From Gammaproteobacteria bacterium (GTDB lineage: Bacteria; Pseudomonadota; Gammaproteobacteria; JAGOUN01): a stretch of DNA of 40,528 nt. The notes beneath the pieces were generated by a model that made no database searches, was not told the origin of the DNA, and saw nothing but the letters and a program-made list of their open reading frames with translations. Positions 28,537 to 38,110 of this stretch are shown here, piece after piece; the first letter of the stretch is position 1; the number at the start of each line of letters is the position of its first letter. The stretch spans positions 1 through 40,528 of the forward strand of contig JAJOJD010000040.1 of assembly GCA_021208965.1 (NCBI GenBank). Direction: 5' to 3'. The translations under genes and the position numbers were made by a program.

Positions 28537-31500
28537 ATGAGATTCACTGATCTATTTATTAAACGACCGGTGTTGGCATGTGTCTTAAGCCTGTTTATTT
28601 TACTGCTTGGGCTCTATTCAATTTTTAAACTCCCCCTCAGTCAATACCCTAAAACAGAAAGTACCATGATCACGGTATCAACCAATTATACCGGAGCCAG
28701 TGCGGCTTTAATACAGGGCTTTATCACGACTCCGTTGATGCGCGCTGTCTCTCAAGCGAATGGCATTGACTACATGACGACCTCAAGCACTCAAAATTCA
28801 AGCGTATTAACTATTTATATGACGTTAAATCACAATCCTAATGATGCGCTGGCTCAAGTGTTAACACAAGTGAACAGTGTTAAAAACCAACTGCCAGAAG
28901 AAGCGGATGAGCCTGTGATCACCGTCAGTGCCGCACAACAATTTGACCTGATGTACTTAAGTTTTAGTAGCAATGTTATGACGCCTGAAGAAATTACGGA
29001 TTACCTCACTCGTGTTATTCAACCAAAGTTAGTGAGTATTGATGGCATCACGAAAGCAGAAATTTTAGGCGGTCAACCATTTAGCATGAGAATTTGGTTA
29101 GACCCTATTAACATGCAAAAATATGACATCACACCGACTCAAGTCACCGACGCGTTAAACCAAAATAATATTCAAATTGCTGTTGGACAAACCAAAGGTG
29201 AGCTCGTTGCCTATAATGTTCAAGCAAACACAGACCTGCATGATATGGCATCGTTTGCTCGTATGATCGTGAGCAATAAAAACGGCACATTCATACGTTT
29301 AAGTGATATCGCTCGGGTTGAATTAGGTTCAGAATCTTATGATTCTAATGTGTTTTTTAATCACCAACAGGCCGTTTTTATTGGCATTGTTGCAACACCG
29401 GAAGCTAACCCGCTTGATGTAAGTACAGCGGTACATCACCTCATGCCAGAATTACAAACATCTTTTCCAACAGGACTAGAAAGCAAAGTGGTTTATGACA
29501 GTTCAACCTACATTAAAGAATCCATGCATGAAGTGATTTTAACGATTGCTATCACCGCATGGATTGTCGTGATGATTATTTTTGCATTTTTAGGTTCTTT
29601 TCGCACGGTGATTATTCCTGTGATAACGATGCCTTTATCCATTATTGGGGTGTGTTTTTTTATGCTTCTGCTGGGATACTCTTTAAATTTGCTGACGTTA
29701 TTGGCCATGGTCTTAGCGATTGGCTTGGTGGTTGATGATGCGATTGTTGTCGTAGAAAATATTTACCGACACCTTGAAGAAGGAAAAACGTCATTAGAAG
29801 CGGCATTATTAGGCGCACGAGAAATTGCCTCACCTATTATCTCTATGACGATGACACTGGCGGCCGTTTATGCTCCGATTGGATTTATGGATGGATTAAC
29901 CGGAGAACTATTTACGGAATTTGCGTTCACCCTCGCCGGTTCTGTGATGATATCGGGCATCATTGCCTTAACACTCACCCCCATAATGTGTTCAACCATT
30001 CTCACCCCATCCATCATGAATGAACGTTTTGTCAAATATGTTGACCATTTTTTTGAAAAACTACGCCTATCCTATCAAAAACGCTTAACACGGATATTAA
30101 GCGCTCGACCGGTAACACTCGTGTTTGCGATCATTATTTTAATCAGCTGTTATGGGCTAGCCGCAACGACGGCAACAGAGCTCGCGCCCTCTGAAGACCA
30201 AAGCTCTTTATGGGCAGTTTATACCGGCCCACAATACGCTAATATTGATTATATGACCAAGTTCTCTGAGCCTATTAACCAGATTTTTCAATCAATACCG
30301 GAGTCAGAGAATTACTTTATGGTCAACGGTATCGATGGCGTGAATTCTGGCATTTCAGGATTACTCCTTAAACCATGGGATCAACGCAAAAAATCTCAAG
30401 AACAGATAAAAAATGAGATTCAACCGCAGTTAGGATCACTTGCTGGCGTACAATCGGTTGTTTTTTCTCCACCCGCTTTACCGGGAAATAATGGCGGACT
30501 TCCCGTACAATTTGTGATAACCAGTACCGATGACTTCCCTACTCTCTACGCGGCACAGGAACAATTAAAAACGGCGGCTCAACACAGTGGTCTATTTGCT
30601 TACGTTAGCGGAAGCTTGTTATACAATAATCCCCAAATCAACATTAACATTGACCGCGACCGTGCTGCGGATGTTGGAATAACCATGGAAAATATTGGTG
30701 ATTTATTGTCATTATTGGTCAGCGGAAGCTCGATAAATCGATTCAGTATGCAAGACATGAGTTACGAAGTTATACCGCAAGTGATGCAACAATATCGCTA
30801 CAATCCTTCTGACTTAGGACAATACCCTATTCAAACACTGAGTGGAAAAAATATTTTGCTCTCAAATATTGCCTCTATCACACAAACCGTACAACCCAAT
30901 GCCTTGACAACATTTCAGCAACTCAATTCTGCGACGATTGATGCGATGATGATCCCAGGTCAAACAGTGATGGCTGGTTTAAATTTTTTAAGAACCGAAG
31001 CGAATAAAATATTTCCTAAAAATATGACCTACGACTATGCTGGAGAATCTCGTCAAACAATCAAAGAGGGTAATACCTTAACCCTCACTTTCTTATTTTC
31101 GTTAATCGTTATCTATCTCGTGTTAGCGGCAAAATTTGAATCATGGAGCGATCCGCTGGTTATTCTGATTAGTGTTCCTATGTCGATCTGTGGCGCTTTG
31201 ATTCCACTGAACCTTGGTTTTGCTTCCCTAAACATTTACTCTGGTATTGGGCTAGTGACGCTTATCGGACTCATCAGCAAACACGGTATTTTAATGGTGG
31301 AGTTCGCCAACGTTTTACGACGAGAGCAGAAATTAGCGCTGGATGACGCGATTATTCAATCCGCTAGCCTACGCCTACGGCCTATTTTAATGACAACATT
31401 TGCGATGGTGTTTGGCGTATTGCCATTACTTTTCGCCAACGGCGCAGGCTCACATAGCCGGTGTGATATGGGCTTGGTTATTTTTTCGGGAATGAGCATT

Positions 31501-31578
31501 GGCACAATCTTCACGCTATTCGTTGTACCCACTATGTATACGTTTTTAGCGAAAAGAAAAGTTAACTGCATCGAGTAG
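28537..31578 (+). CDS. RND efflux pump, HAE-1 family
   Basis: A 1013-residue proton-driven inner-membrane pump of the AcrB/MexF type. The N-terminus MRFTDLFIKRPVLACVLSLF is typical. The proton-relay pair is D400-D401 in LAIGLVVDDAIVVVEN. Two repeats of membrane helices flank two large periplasmic porter domains, and GLVTLIGLISKHGILMVEF marks the second half. It follows its membrane-fusion partner by 11 bp. Substrates cannot be inferred. Its 3' end overlaps the convergent asd gene by 33 bp. The gene is intact. Confidence 0.96.
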   Translation: MRFTDLFIKRPVLACVLSLFILLLGLYSIFKLPLSQYPKTESTMITVSTNYTGASAALIQGFITTPLMRAVSQANGIDYMTTSSTQNSSVLTIYMTLNHNPNDALAQVLTQVNSVKNQLPEEADEPVITVSAAQQFDLMYLSFSSNVMTPEEITDYLTRVIQPKLVSIDGITKAEILGGQPFSMRIWLDPINMQKYDITPTQVTDALNQNNIQIAVGQTKGELVAYNVQANTDLHDMASFARMIVSNKNGTFIRLSDIARVELGSESYDSNVFFNHQQAVFIGIVATPEANPLDVSTAVHHLMPELQTSFPTGLESKVVYDSSTYIKESMHEVILTIAITAWIVVMIIFAFLGSFRTVIIPVITMPLSIIGVCFFMLLLGYSLNLLTLLAMVLAIGLVVDDAIVVVENIYRHLEEGKTSLEAALLGAREIASPIISMTMTLAAVYAPIGFMDGLTGELFTEFAFTLAGSVMISGIIALTLTPIMCSTILTPSIMNERFVKYVDHFFEKLRLSYQKRLTRILSARPVTLVFAIIILISCYGLAATTATELAPSEDQSSLWAVYTGPQYANIDYMTKFSEPINQIFQSIPESENYFMVNGIDGVNSGISGLLLKPWDQRKKSQEQIKNEIQPQLGSLAGVQSVVFSPPALPGNNGGLPVQFVITSTDDFPTLYAAQEQLKTAAQHSGLFAYVSGSLLYNNPQININIDRDRAADVGITMENIGDLLSLLVSGSSINRFSMQDMSYEVIPQVMQQYRYNPSDLGQYPIQTLSGKNILLSNIASITQTVQPNALTTFQQLNSATIDAMMIPGQTVMAGLNFLRTEANKIFPKNMTYDYAGESRQTIKEGNTLTLTFLFSLIVIYLVLAAKFESWSDPLVILISVPMSICGALIPLNLGFASLNIYSGIGLVTLIGLISKHGILMVEFANVLRREQKLALDDAIIQSASLRLRPILMTTFAMVFGVLPLLFANGAGSHSRCDMGLVIFSGMSIGTIFTLFVVPTMYTFLAKRKVNCIE

Positions 31579-32535
31579 CCGCTCCGCAATTTGGACGGCA
31601 TTTAATGCGGCTCCCTTAAGCAGATTATCTCCAACAATCCAACAAGATAACCCCGTTTCGCCAAAAGCTAAATCTTGACGCACACGACTAACGACAACAT
31701 TATCTTGTCCAGAGACTTCTTTGGGCGTCACCCAACCTTCTTTGAGAACTGTTAAGCCTCGTTGACTTTCCAAACACTGATAGGCCTCTGACTCACTCAA
31801 TGGTATCGATGTTTCGATCACAACAGCTTGACTATGCCCATTTTCCACAGGGACGCGCACCGCCGTTGCGGATAGCAATAAATCGGGAATACGTAAAATC
31901 TTACGACTTTCCCAAAGCATTTTCATCTCTTCACGACTGTAACCATTGTCTTCTAACACATCAATCTGTGGAATAACATTCGCATGAATACTCGATAACG
32001 AAGAGTGTGATTCACGTAAAGTATCCAACAATCCTTGTCCAGCACCGGAGACAGCCTGATACGTTGCAACAATCACACGTTTAATCCCTGCTGCGCGATA
32101 AATAGGAGCTAAAACAAGAGACATTTGAAGCGTCGAACAGTTGGGATTCGCAATAATCATCCCTTTCTTGGGGCTAAGATCATCGCCATTCACTTCAGGC
32201 ACAATCAAAGGAATATCAGCGTCATAACGAAATGCTGATGAATTATCAATAACAATACAGCCAGCCTCTCTTGCGATGGGAGCATAACGTCGACTGATAT
32301 CATTGCCCGCACTAAAAAACGCAATATCAATTTTGTGCTCGTCCCAATCAAAACTCGCTACTGAGGTCACTGAATATTCGTGCTCAGCAAAAGAAAGCGA
32401 TTGTCCATGCGAACGATCGCTGGCCAATAAAAAAAGTTGACGAATTGGGAAACGACGCTGCTCCAAAACTCTTAAAAAAGCATTACCGACAACGCCCGTT
32501 GCACCAACAATCGCGACTTTTAACCCCGATGTCAT
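31546..32535 (-). CDS. asd: Aspartate-semialdehyde dehydrogenase
   Basis: Reduces aspartyl phosphate to the semialdehyde for lysine, threonine, methionine and diaminopimelate synthesis. The NADP-binding loop is GATGVVG (residues 11-17). The catalytic cysteine is C133 in IANPNCSTLQM, and QAVSGAGQGLLDTL forms the substrate region. At 329 residues it is normal and intact. It is convergent with the RND pump and overlaps it by 33 bp. The gene upstream, on the same strand, overlaps its start by 4 bp. Diaminopimelate supply links it to the L,D-transpeptidases further along. Confidence 0.95.
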   Translation of the reverse strand: MTSGLKVAIVGATGVVGNAFLRVLEQRRFPIRQLFLLASDRSHGQSLSFAEHEYSVTSVASFDWDEHKIDIAFFSAGNDISRRYAPIAREAGCIVIDNSSAFRYDADIPLIVPEVNGDDLSPKKGMIIANPNCSTLQMSLVLAPIYRAAGIKRVIVATYQAVSGAGQGLLDTLRESHSSLSSIHANVIPQIDVLEDNGYSREEMKMLWESRKILRIPDLLLSATAVRVPVENGHSQAVVIETSIPLSESEAYQCLESQRGLTVLKEGWVTPKEVSGQDNVVVSRVRQDLAFGETGLSCWIVGDNLLKGAALNAVQIAERLLDAVNFSFR

Positions 32536-33248
32536 TTGTCATCCAATTTTTTACAGTCTGGATTTAAACTACTAAAAGTAACATTTGCCGTTAACACCAA
32601 GTGCTGGCTAAATGGCATCGCATTATCTTCTTGCGCTTGTCTGCCTCCATTTGCGGTTGCGTACATCATGGTATTGGGACGCCCGCCAACCACATAAGGA
32701 GTATCCAGATTTAATGATTGAAGCTGATATTTTTCCTGTGTAAACGTGAGATTAATTTTTTCCTGCTGCTCTAAAACAGCGTGATAAATTTGCTGACGGA
32801 GCTTGGTATTTTCTGCGGAAATTTCGGCCAGTGTGGGTTGATAGTCAATCTCTGCAATTTTATATTGCTCGCCTGCTTTATTCAGTGATTCGATGGAACC
32901 TTGTAACTGAGCCAATTCTGGATGCGTCAAACGCGCGGTCATGCGTGCAGAGACGGCAAAAAGCCCCGCATCATTTTTTTGAGTGGATAAATCAACTAAA
33001 CGCCAAGAGATTGGTTGTTTAACGAGATGTTTTAACTTATTGGTCATGGTATCCATCAACGCTGAGACATCTTCTTTATTACTGGCCGCTTGAATAGCCA
33101 CACTGACTTGCGCCGTTTGACTACTCACCCATCCTTCTTCTTGAATCTGCATAGAGATTTGACGTTGACAACCATGATCATCCGCATAAACAGCGGTAAA
33201 AACCGAACAAGACACTAAGGCACTCAGCAGTATATTTATATTTTTCAT
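32532..33248 (-). CDS. Secreted SIMPL (DUF541)-like protein of unknown function
   Basis: A 238-residue protein with a signal peptide (MKNINILLSALVSCSVFTAVYA) and a mature part that resembles the SIMPL/DUF541 family. That family has repeated beta-alpha units and no established function. Visible features are EEGWVSSQTAQVSVAIQAA, SARMTARLTHPEL and LRQQIYHAVLEQQEKINLTF, which fit the fold. The end has a lone Cys (NPDCKKL), and the mature start has another (HGCQ), so a disulfide is possible. It overlaps the asd start by 4 bp. The family call is tentative. Confidence 0.6.
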   Translation of the reverse strand: MKNINILLSALVSCSVFTAVYADDHGCQRQISMQIQEEGWVSSQTAQVSVAIQAASNKEDVSALMDTMTNKLKHLVKQPISWRLVDLSTQKNDAGLFAVSARMTARLTHPELAQLQGSIESLNKAGEQYKIAEIDYQPTLAEISAENTKLRQQIYHAVLEQQEKINLTFTQEKYQLQSLNLDTPYVVGGRPNTMMYATANGGRQAQEDNAMPFSQHLVLTANVTFSSLNPDCKKLDDK

Positions 33249-33311
33249 GACAATATTATTCTATTCAATAAACAAGATTTATATATTACACTGAAGCATA
33301 CAAAAATTGCT

Positions 33312-34298
33312 ATGTCCATACGAAAACCCATGAAAAAAATTGTTATTTTAACCTCAGGCGGCGATGCGCCTGGAATGAATGCGGCTGTCCGCGCAGCGGT
33401 TAGAACAGCATTGGCGGAGGGACTCGAAGTATGGGCTAGTCATTCCGGTTATCAAGGCTTGGTATCAGAAACGTTAGTCCCCCTTGACTCGAGCGCTATG
33501 GCGAATTGTATCCAACTCGGTGGAACTATCCTAAAAACTGATCGCTGTCAGGCATTTTTTGAGAAAACCGTTCGTCAACGATGTGCTCACTTTTTAAAAT
33601 CAAAATTGATTGATGGCCTTATTATTATTGGTGGCGATGGCAGTTTTCGTGGCGCGACACTTCTCCAAGAAGAAGGCGGGCCAGCTATTGTTGGTATCCC
33701 CGCAACCATTGATAATGATATTGAAGGAACAGATTACACGATAGGTTTTGATACGGCCCGAAATACCGCCTTGAGTGCGATTGATCGAATACGTGATACA
33801 GCCTCTAGCCATAATCGTAACTTTATGGTTGAGGTGATGGGAAGACACGCTGGCTTTCTGGCCCTTGACGTTGGTATTGCGGGGGGAGCTGAGTATATTC
33901 TGATACCAGAATATCCTTTAACCATCGATAAATTGTCACGCAAAATGTTAGAACCTTCCCGAAAAAAAATGAGTTCGATTATCGTTGTGGCTGAGGGCGA
34001 AAATCCTGGTCATACGCTGGATCTCGCTAAAAAACTGTCCGATAAAACTGGAATTACCTACAAAGTTTGCATTTTAGGACACATACAACGTGGCGGATCT
34101 CCATCGGCATTGGATCGCAAGCTCGCATCACTCATGGGGCATACCGCGACAAAAATGTTGATCAACGGCATCATGAATAAAATGGTTGCCTTACAACATG
34201 ATCAACTCATTCTCGTGGATTTTCCAGATCCTCAACAACCAGGACGCCGTGTACCGGATAAAACCTTGCTCGATTTAAATGACATTATTTGTAAATAA
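33312..34298 (+). CDS. pfkA: 6-phosphofructokinase
   Basis: Phosphorylates fructose 6-phosphate in glycolysis. Conserved motifs are TSGGDAPGMNAAVRA at the nucleotide site, IIIGGDGSFRGA, the catalytic PATIDNDI and MGRHAGFLA. The GGDGS form indicates an ATP-dependent rather than a pyrophosphate-dependent enzyme, because the latter carry GGDD. At 328 residues (or 322 from the ATG at 33330) it is full length. No convincing ribosome-binding site decides between the two starts. It is 12 bp upstream of rluD. Confidence 0.93.
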   Translation: MSIRKPMKKIVILTSGGDAPGMNAAVRAAVRTALAEGLEVWASHSGYQGLVSETLVPLDSSAMANCIQLGGTILKTDRCQAFFEKTVRQRCAHFLKSKLIDGLIIIGGDGSFRGATLLQEEGGPAIVGIPATIDNDIEGTDYTIGFDTARNTALSAIDRIRDTASSHNRNFMVEVMGRHAGFLALDVGIAGGAEYILIPEYPLTIDKLSRKMLEPSRKKMSSIIVVAEGENPGHTLDLAKKLSDKTGITYKVCILGHIQRGGSPSALDRKLASLMGHTATKMLINGIMNKMVALQHDQLILVDFPDPQQPGRRVPDKTLLDLNDIICK

Positions 34299-34310
34299 GG
34301 CTACTGTCAC

Positions 34311-35273
34311 ATGACTCAACACATCATTCAATCCTTCACTATTTTATCAGAACAGGCCAATAGTCGGCTGGACGTTGCTATCAGCAAACTCTTGCCTCAA
34401 TACTCGCGCAATCAATTAAAACAATGGATTATATCGGGTCAAATTTTACTAAATAATCAACATGTTAAACCAAAAGACATCGTCCGTGAACATGATGCTG
34501 TCACCGTAGACGCCCATATTGATGTTCAGCGAGAAGATACCCCTCAAGAATTTCCACTCACTATTATTTTTGAAGATGCCCACTTACTGGTCATTAATAA
34601 ACCTGCAGGGCTTGTCGTACACCCAGGGGCTGGTCATCAAGATAAAACCTTGCTTAACGCCATTTTACATCATCACAAAAACGGTGAATATCTTCCTCGG
34701 GCCGGTATTATTCATCGCCTCGATAAAGAAACAACCGGCTTGTTAGTGATCGCCAAAACGATGGAAGCGCACACTTACTTAACGGATGAAATGCAAGCGC
34801 GACATATTAAACGTACGTACGAAGCGATTGTATCGGGAGAATGCACCGGAGGTGGCACTATAAATGCACCGATTGACCGACATCCTAAATATCGAACTCG
34901 CATGGCTGTTGTCCATCATGGAAAACCCGCCATTACCCATTATCGTTTGATCGAACGCTTTCGTGAACATACTCATTTACGAGTTATCCTAGAAACAGGC
35001 CGAACCCATCAAATTCGCTTACATATGGCACATATTCGACGCCCGATTATTGGCGATCCTGTCTATGGCGGCCGATTAAAATTACCTGCAAAAGCAACAC
35101 CGGAGTTGACTGACGCTTTGCGTCGATTTAAACGACAAGCCTTACATGCGGCAGAATTAAGCCTCATCCATCCTGTCACCAATGAGTTACTGACATGGAC
35201 GGTTGAACCCCCAGAAGATATCAAAAATTTACTGGTTTGTTTAAGACAGGATACCGCCCAACATAAAAAATAA
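34311..35273 (+). CDS. rluD: 23S rRNA pseudouridine synthase RluD
   Basis: Makes pseudouridines in helix 69 of 23S rRNA. An N-terminal S4-like domain (NSRLDVAISKLLPQYSRNQL) precedes the catalytic domain, with D138 in IIHRLDKETTGLLV. LVVHPGAGHQDKTLLNA and GRTHQIRLHMAH are also conserved. The length of 320 residues is normal. RluC-type enzymes share these motifs, so the exact member is inferred from the S4 domain and the overall length. It sits between pfkA and an L,D-transpeptidase gene. Confidence 0.88.
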   Translation: MTQHIIQSFTILSEQANSRLDVAISKLLPQYSRNQLKQWIISGQILLNNQHVKPKDIVREHDAVTVDAHIDVQREDTPQEFPLTIIFEDAHLLVINKPAGLVVHPGAGHQDKTLLNAILHHHKNGEYLPRAGIIHRLDKETTGLLVIAKTMEAHTYLTDEMQARHIKRTYEAIVSGECTGGGTINAPIDRHPKYRTRMAVVHHGKPAITHYRLIERFREHTHLRVILETGRTHQIRLHMAHIRRPIIGDPVYGGRLKLPAKATPELTDALRRFKRQALHAAELSLIHPVTNELLTWTVEPPEDIKNLLVCLRQDTAQHKK

Positions 35274-35289
35274 GAGGAATAATCACTCC

Positions 35290-36234
35290 ATGAACCTGAA
35301 CCATTTTTTTCTATGCTGTTTACATCTGTTTTTATTCTGCCCTCTTATCGCGTTTGGACAAACCTACGCATTACCCCAAGGAGACAATACGATTGTTGGG
35401 GAAGTGGTCACGATCACGTCTAAACCAGGAGATACCTTGCGCTTACTCATGCGTCGGTATGATATCGGATTTCAAGAAATACATGCGGCGAATCCATCCA
35501 TCCCGCCTGATCAACGTTTACTGCCTGGAACAAACATTCTTATTCCTAGCCAATTTATTCTGCCCCCAAAACCGTGGAAAGGAGTGATGATTAATCTCAG
35601 TGCGTATCGCCTTTTTTATTTTCCAGATAATATGCCTGTCGTCATGACTTTCCCCATCGGTATTGGTAAAGAAGGGGCAGATTTTAAAAATAATGCATGG
35701 GACACTCCCGTTTTTAGTGGGTATATAATTAAAAAAGCCAAAGACCCCTCTTGGCATCCGCCTGAATCTGTGCGCGTCAATACCTTAGAATCAATCGGGT
35801 TAACCCTACCTCGTGTGATGTTGCCAACGCCTAAAAACCCCTTAGGTCAATATGCTTTGTACACGTCAAAACCAAGCTACCTGATACACGGAACCAATTA
35901 TCCCTATGGCGTCGGGGATCAAGTCAGTGCGGGCTGTTTAAGAATGCTCCCCGAAGATATTGAACAGCTGTATTACACGATCACTGAACACACTCCCATG
36001 AAAACGTTTCGCCAACCTTTTGATGTCGGCGTCTTAAATAATCAGATGTATCTTGAGGCACACCCCGAACAAAAAGGCATACCGCAGGAGGATCTCCCTC
36101 TGTCCGATACGTCTATTATCAGCACCATCCTGTTTTACTCGAACGAACATCAGATCCCTATTGACTGGGAGTCCGTGAATCAAGTAATTTATTATAGTAA
36201 GGAGCACAGCATTCCCGTCAAGATTTCGCAATAG
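35290..36234 (+). CDS. L,D-transpeptidase with LysM-like region (YkuD family)
   Basis: A periplasmic enzyme that makes 3-3 crosslinks in peptidoglycan or attaches lipoprotein to it. It has a signal peptide ending near AFG, then a LysM-like segment (SKPGDTLRLLMRRYDIGFQE, NPSIPPDQRLLPGTNILIP). The YkuD domain follows, with catalytic motif HGTNYPYGVGDQVSAGCLRM and the catalytic cysteine at C216. This arrangement resembles the ErfK/YbiS group. It begins 16 bp after rluD and is followed 21 bp later by a second transpeptidase. The gene is intact at 314 residues. Confidence 0.93.
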   Translation: MNLNHFFLCCLHLFLFCPLIAFGQTYALPQGDNTIVGEVVTITSKPGDTLRLLMRRYDIGFQEIHAANPSIPPDQRLLPGTNILIPSQFILPPKPWKGVMINLSAYRLFYFPDNMPVVMTFPIGIGKEGADFKNNAWDTPVFSGYIIKKAKDPSWHPPESVRVNTLESIGLTLPRVMLPTPKNPLGQYALYTSKPSYLIHGTNYPYGVGDQVSAGCLRMLPEDIEQLYYTITEHTPMKTFRQPFDVGVLNNQMYLEAHPEQKGIPQEDLPLSDTSIISTILFYSNEHQIPIDWESVNQVIYYSKEHSIPVKISQ

Positions 36235-36255
36235 TCAAGGGAAAAGGAGCGAAGC

Positions 36256-36909
36256 ATGAAAATGATCACCTCAATCGTTTGCCTCATTATCTCTGTTTTT
36301 ACTCTGCCCTCGTTTGCCCAGTGTTACGATACATCTCTTTACCGCGCTGTACTGCCATTAGCAGACAATATTAATCCTCACGTCTTAGAACTCGCCATCA
36401 ATGCCTACTACACAGCAAGAAAAACGGGCTTAGACCATAAAGGAATCTTGACGATTGTTGATTATTCGCTCCCCTCTTCTCAAAAGAGGATGTGGGTTCT
36501 AAACCTAAATTCATTGCAGCTTATTCATTATTCGTTTGTCACACACGGCAGTGGCAGCGGTTTACTCTATGCGAGAAAATTTTCTAATATACCTGGAAGC
36601 TTCAAAAGCAGCTTGGGATTATTTTTAACAAAAAAACCATACGATGGCCAAGTGGGTCACGCGCTACGCTTGCAAGGTTTAGAACCTGGGTTTAATGATA
36701 ATGCTGAGCCACGTGGAATCGTCGTTCACGCCGCTGAGTATGCGGATGAAAATTTTATCAGTCAGTATGGTCGATTAGGTCGAAGTGAAGGCTGTTTTGC
36801 ATTACCAGTATCCACATCAAATAGTATTATTGAGTCAATAGAAGATGGAACCCTGTTATTTGCTTACTATCCAGATGAACATTGGTTATCTCAGTCTCGA
36901 TATTTATGA
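36256..36909 (+). CDS. Murein L,D-transpeptidase catalytic domain protein (YkuD_2-like)
   Basis: A 217-residue protein with a signal peptide (MKMITSIVCLIISVFTLPSFA). The catalytic region resembles the second branch of YkuD enzymes, with IVVHAAEYAD and GRLGRSEGCFALPV, so the cysteine is C180. The start has a good GGAGCGA ribosome-binding site. It lies 21 bp after another L,D-transpeptidase, so the two are probably cotranscribed and both act on peptidoglycan. The precise reaction of this branch is less certain. The gene is intact. Confidence 0.88.
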   Translation: MKMITSIVCLIISVFTLPSFAQCYDTSLYRAVLPLADNINPHVLELAINAYYTARKTGLDHKGILTIVDYSLPSSQKRMWVLNLNSLQLIHYSFVTHGSGSGLLYARKFSNIPGSFKSSLGLFLTKKPYDGQVGHALRLQGLEPGFNDNAEPRGIVVHAAEYADENFISQYGRLGRSEGCFALPVSTSNSIIESIEDGTLLFAYYPDEHWLSQSRYL

Positions 36910-36940
36910 CCTACTGCTGGATATAAAATCAATTTAGCGA

Positions 36941-36969
36941 TTGACAGACGTTAGTAAAATCTGGAAAAT
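36941..36969 (+). promoter_or_regulatory. Promoter of tRNA-Gln
   Basis: A perfect TTGACA (36941-36946), a 17-bp spacer and GAAAAT (36964-36969) lie 13 bp before tRNA-Gln. Transcription would start near 36976 and probably continues into prs. Confidence 0.6.
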
Positions 36970-36982
36970 GGGTCTCTCTTTT

Positions 36983-37057
36983 TGGGGTGTCGCCAAGCGG
37001 TAAGGCACGGGGTTTTGATCTCCGCATACCTAGGTTCGAATCCTAGCACCCCAGCCA
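36983..37057 (+). tRNA. tRNA-Gln, anticodon TTG, CCA encoded
   Basis: The acceptor stem is TGGGGTG/CACCCCA, with D arm GCC-AAGCGGTAA-GGC, anticodon stem CGGGG/CTCCG around loop TTTTGAT (anticodon TTG), and T arm CTAGG-TTCGAAT-CCTAG. Discriminator G and CCA follow. The order tRNA-Gln then prs is conserved in many Gammaproteobacteria. Confidence 0.95.
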
Positions 37058-37078
37058 ATATCAACTAAGGCAAGCGTT

Positions 37079-38028
37079 GTGACGTCTGAGATAAAATTTT
37101 TACTGGCAATGCGAACATTTCACTGGCTCAAAAAATAGCCGATCATCTCAGCCTTCCTCTTGGCAAAATGAAGGTTGGACGTTATAGCGATGGAGAAATT
37201 ACCGTCGAAATTCTAGAAAATGTCCGCGGCCGAGAAATCTTTTTGATTCAACCGATGTGCCCACCCGTCAATGACAATGTTATGGAACTCGTTATTATGG
37301 CTGATGCCTTTCTGCGAGCCTCTGCCAGCAAAATCACCGCTATTTGCCCCTACTATGGTTATGCACGTCAAGATCGTCGTGTACGCTCAACTCGCGTCCC
37401 TATTTCTGCACGTGTTGTTGCGGATATGCTCGTTGGCGCTGGTATTTCACATGTTTTAACCGTTGATATTCATGCAGATCAAATTCAAGGGTTTTTCTCT
37501 GTTCCTGTCGATAATGTCTATAGCACACCGATATTTATGGATGATATACACAGGCACTATCCTGATACCGAGAACATTATGGTCGTATCGCCGGATGTTG
37601 GGGGGGTCGTTCGTGCCAGAGCCGTTGCAACTCGTATTGGAACAGATTTAGCGATACTCGATAAAAGACGTCCGAAAGCTAACGAAGCAAAAATTATGCA
37701 CATTATTGGGGATGTTAGCGGAAAAAACTGCATTCTGATTGATGACATGATTGACACCGCAGGAACGCTAAAAGCAGGTGTGGAGGCGCTAAAAGAACAA
37801 GGCGCCAAACGTATATCCGCTTATATTACCCACCCCCTATTGTCCGGCCACGCCATTGAAAATATTGAACAATCCTATTTAGATGAACTGATTGTCACGG
37901 ATACGATTCCACTGTCTCCTCTGGCCAAAGAATGCAAAAAAATTCGTCAAATATCGGTCAGTCATATGCTCGCTCAGTGTATTGAACGCATGTGCCGTGG
38001 CACATCACTGATCTCCATGTTTAGCTAA
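37079..38028 (+). CDS. prs: Ribose-phosphate pyrophosphokinase, single-base frameshift at 37093-37101
   Basis: Makes phosphoribosyl pyrophosphate for nucleotides, histidine and tryptophan. The open frame from 37168 lacks the N-terminus. Adding one A (or T) to the AAAATTTTT run at 37093-37101 joins it to a GTG at 37079 and gives MTSEIKIFTGNANISLAQK, the expected family start. Conserved parts include YYGYARQDRR, the VTVDIHADQIQGFF region and the PRPP loop ILIDDMIDTAGT. The corrected length, about 316 residues, is normal. An AAGG motif precedes the GTG. Its companions rplY and pth are absent; an ATPase gene follows instead. An essential enzyme, so a sequencing error is the likely cause. Confidence 0.92.
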
Positions 38029-38046
38029 ACTATAAAAAATCCTCCC

Positions 38047-38106
38047 GACTAAACCATCACTAAAACTAGAATAGCCTTGACCAAACCATCATAAATGCTA
38101 GAATAG
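38047..38106 (+). repeat. Two 28-bp direct repeats, each containing a promoter -10 element
   Basis: Unit one (38047-38074) and unit two (38079-38106) match at 23 of 28 positions with a 32-bp period. Each ends in TAGAATAG. The repeat lies between prs and the DUF4143 ATPase gene, 4 bp before its ATG. Confidence 0.8.
38077..38104 (+). promoter_or_regulatory. Promoter of the DUF4143 ATPase, possibly giving a leaderless mRNA
   Basis: TTGACC (38077-38082), a 16-bp spacer and TAGAAT (38099-38104) resemble a sigma-70 promoter. The start codon at 38111 is 7 bp after the -10, which is where transcription would begin. No ribosome-binding site can fit. The repeat unit upstream has the same -10 (38067-38072) but a poor -35. 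Confidence 0.55.
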
Positions 38107-38110
38107 TCGG

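Noticed and set aside
38047-38106. CRISPR-like array
   Set aside because: Only two imperfect repeats with a 4-bp spacing are present, no cas genes are nearby, and the repeats contain promoter elements.
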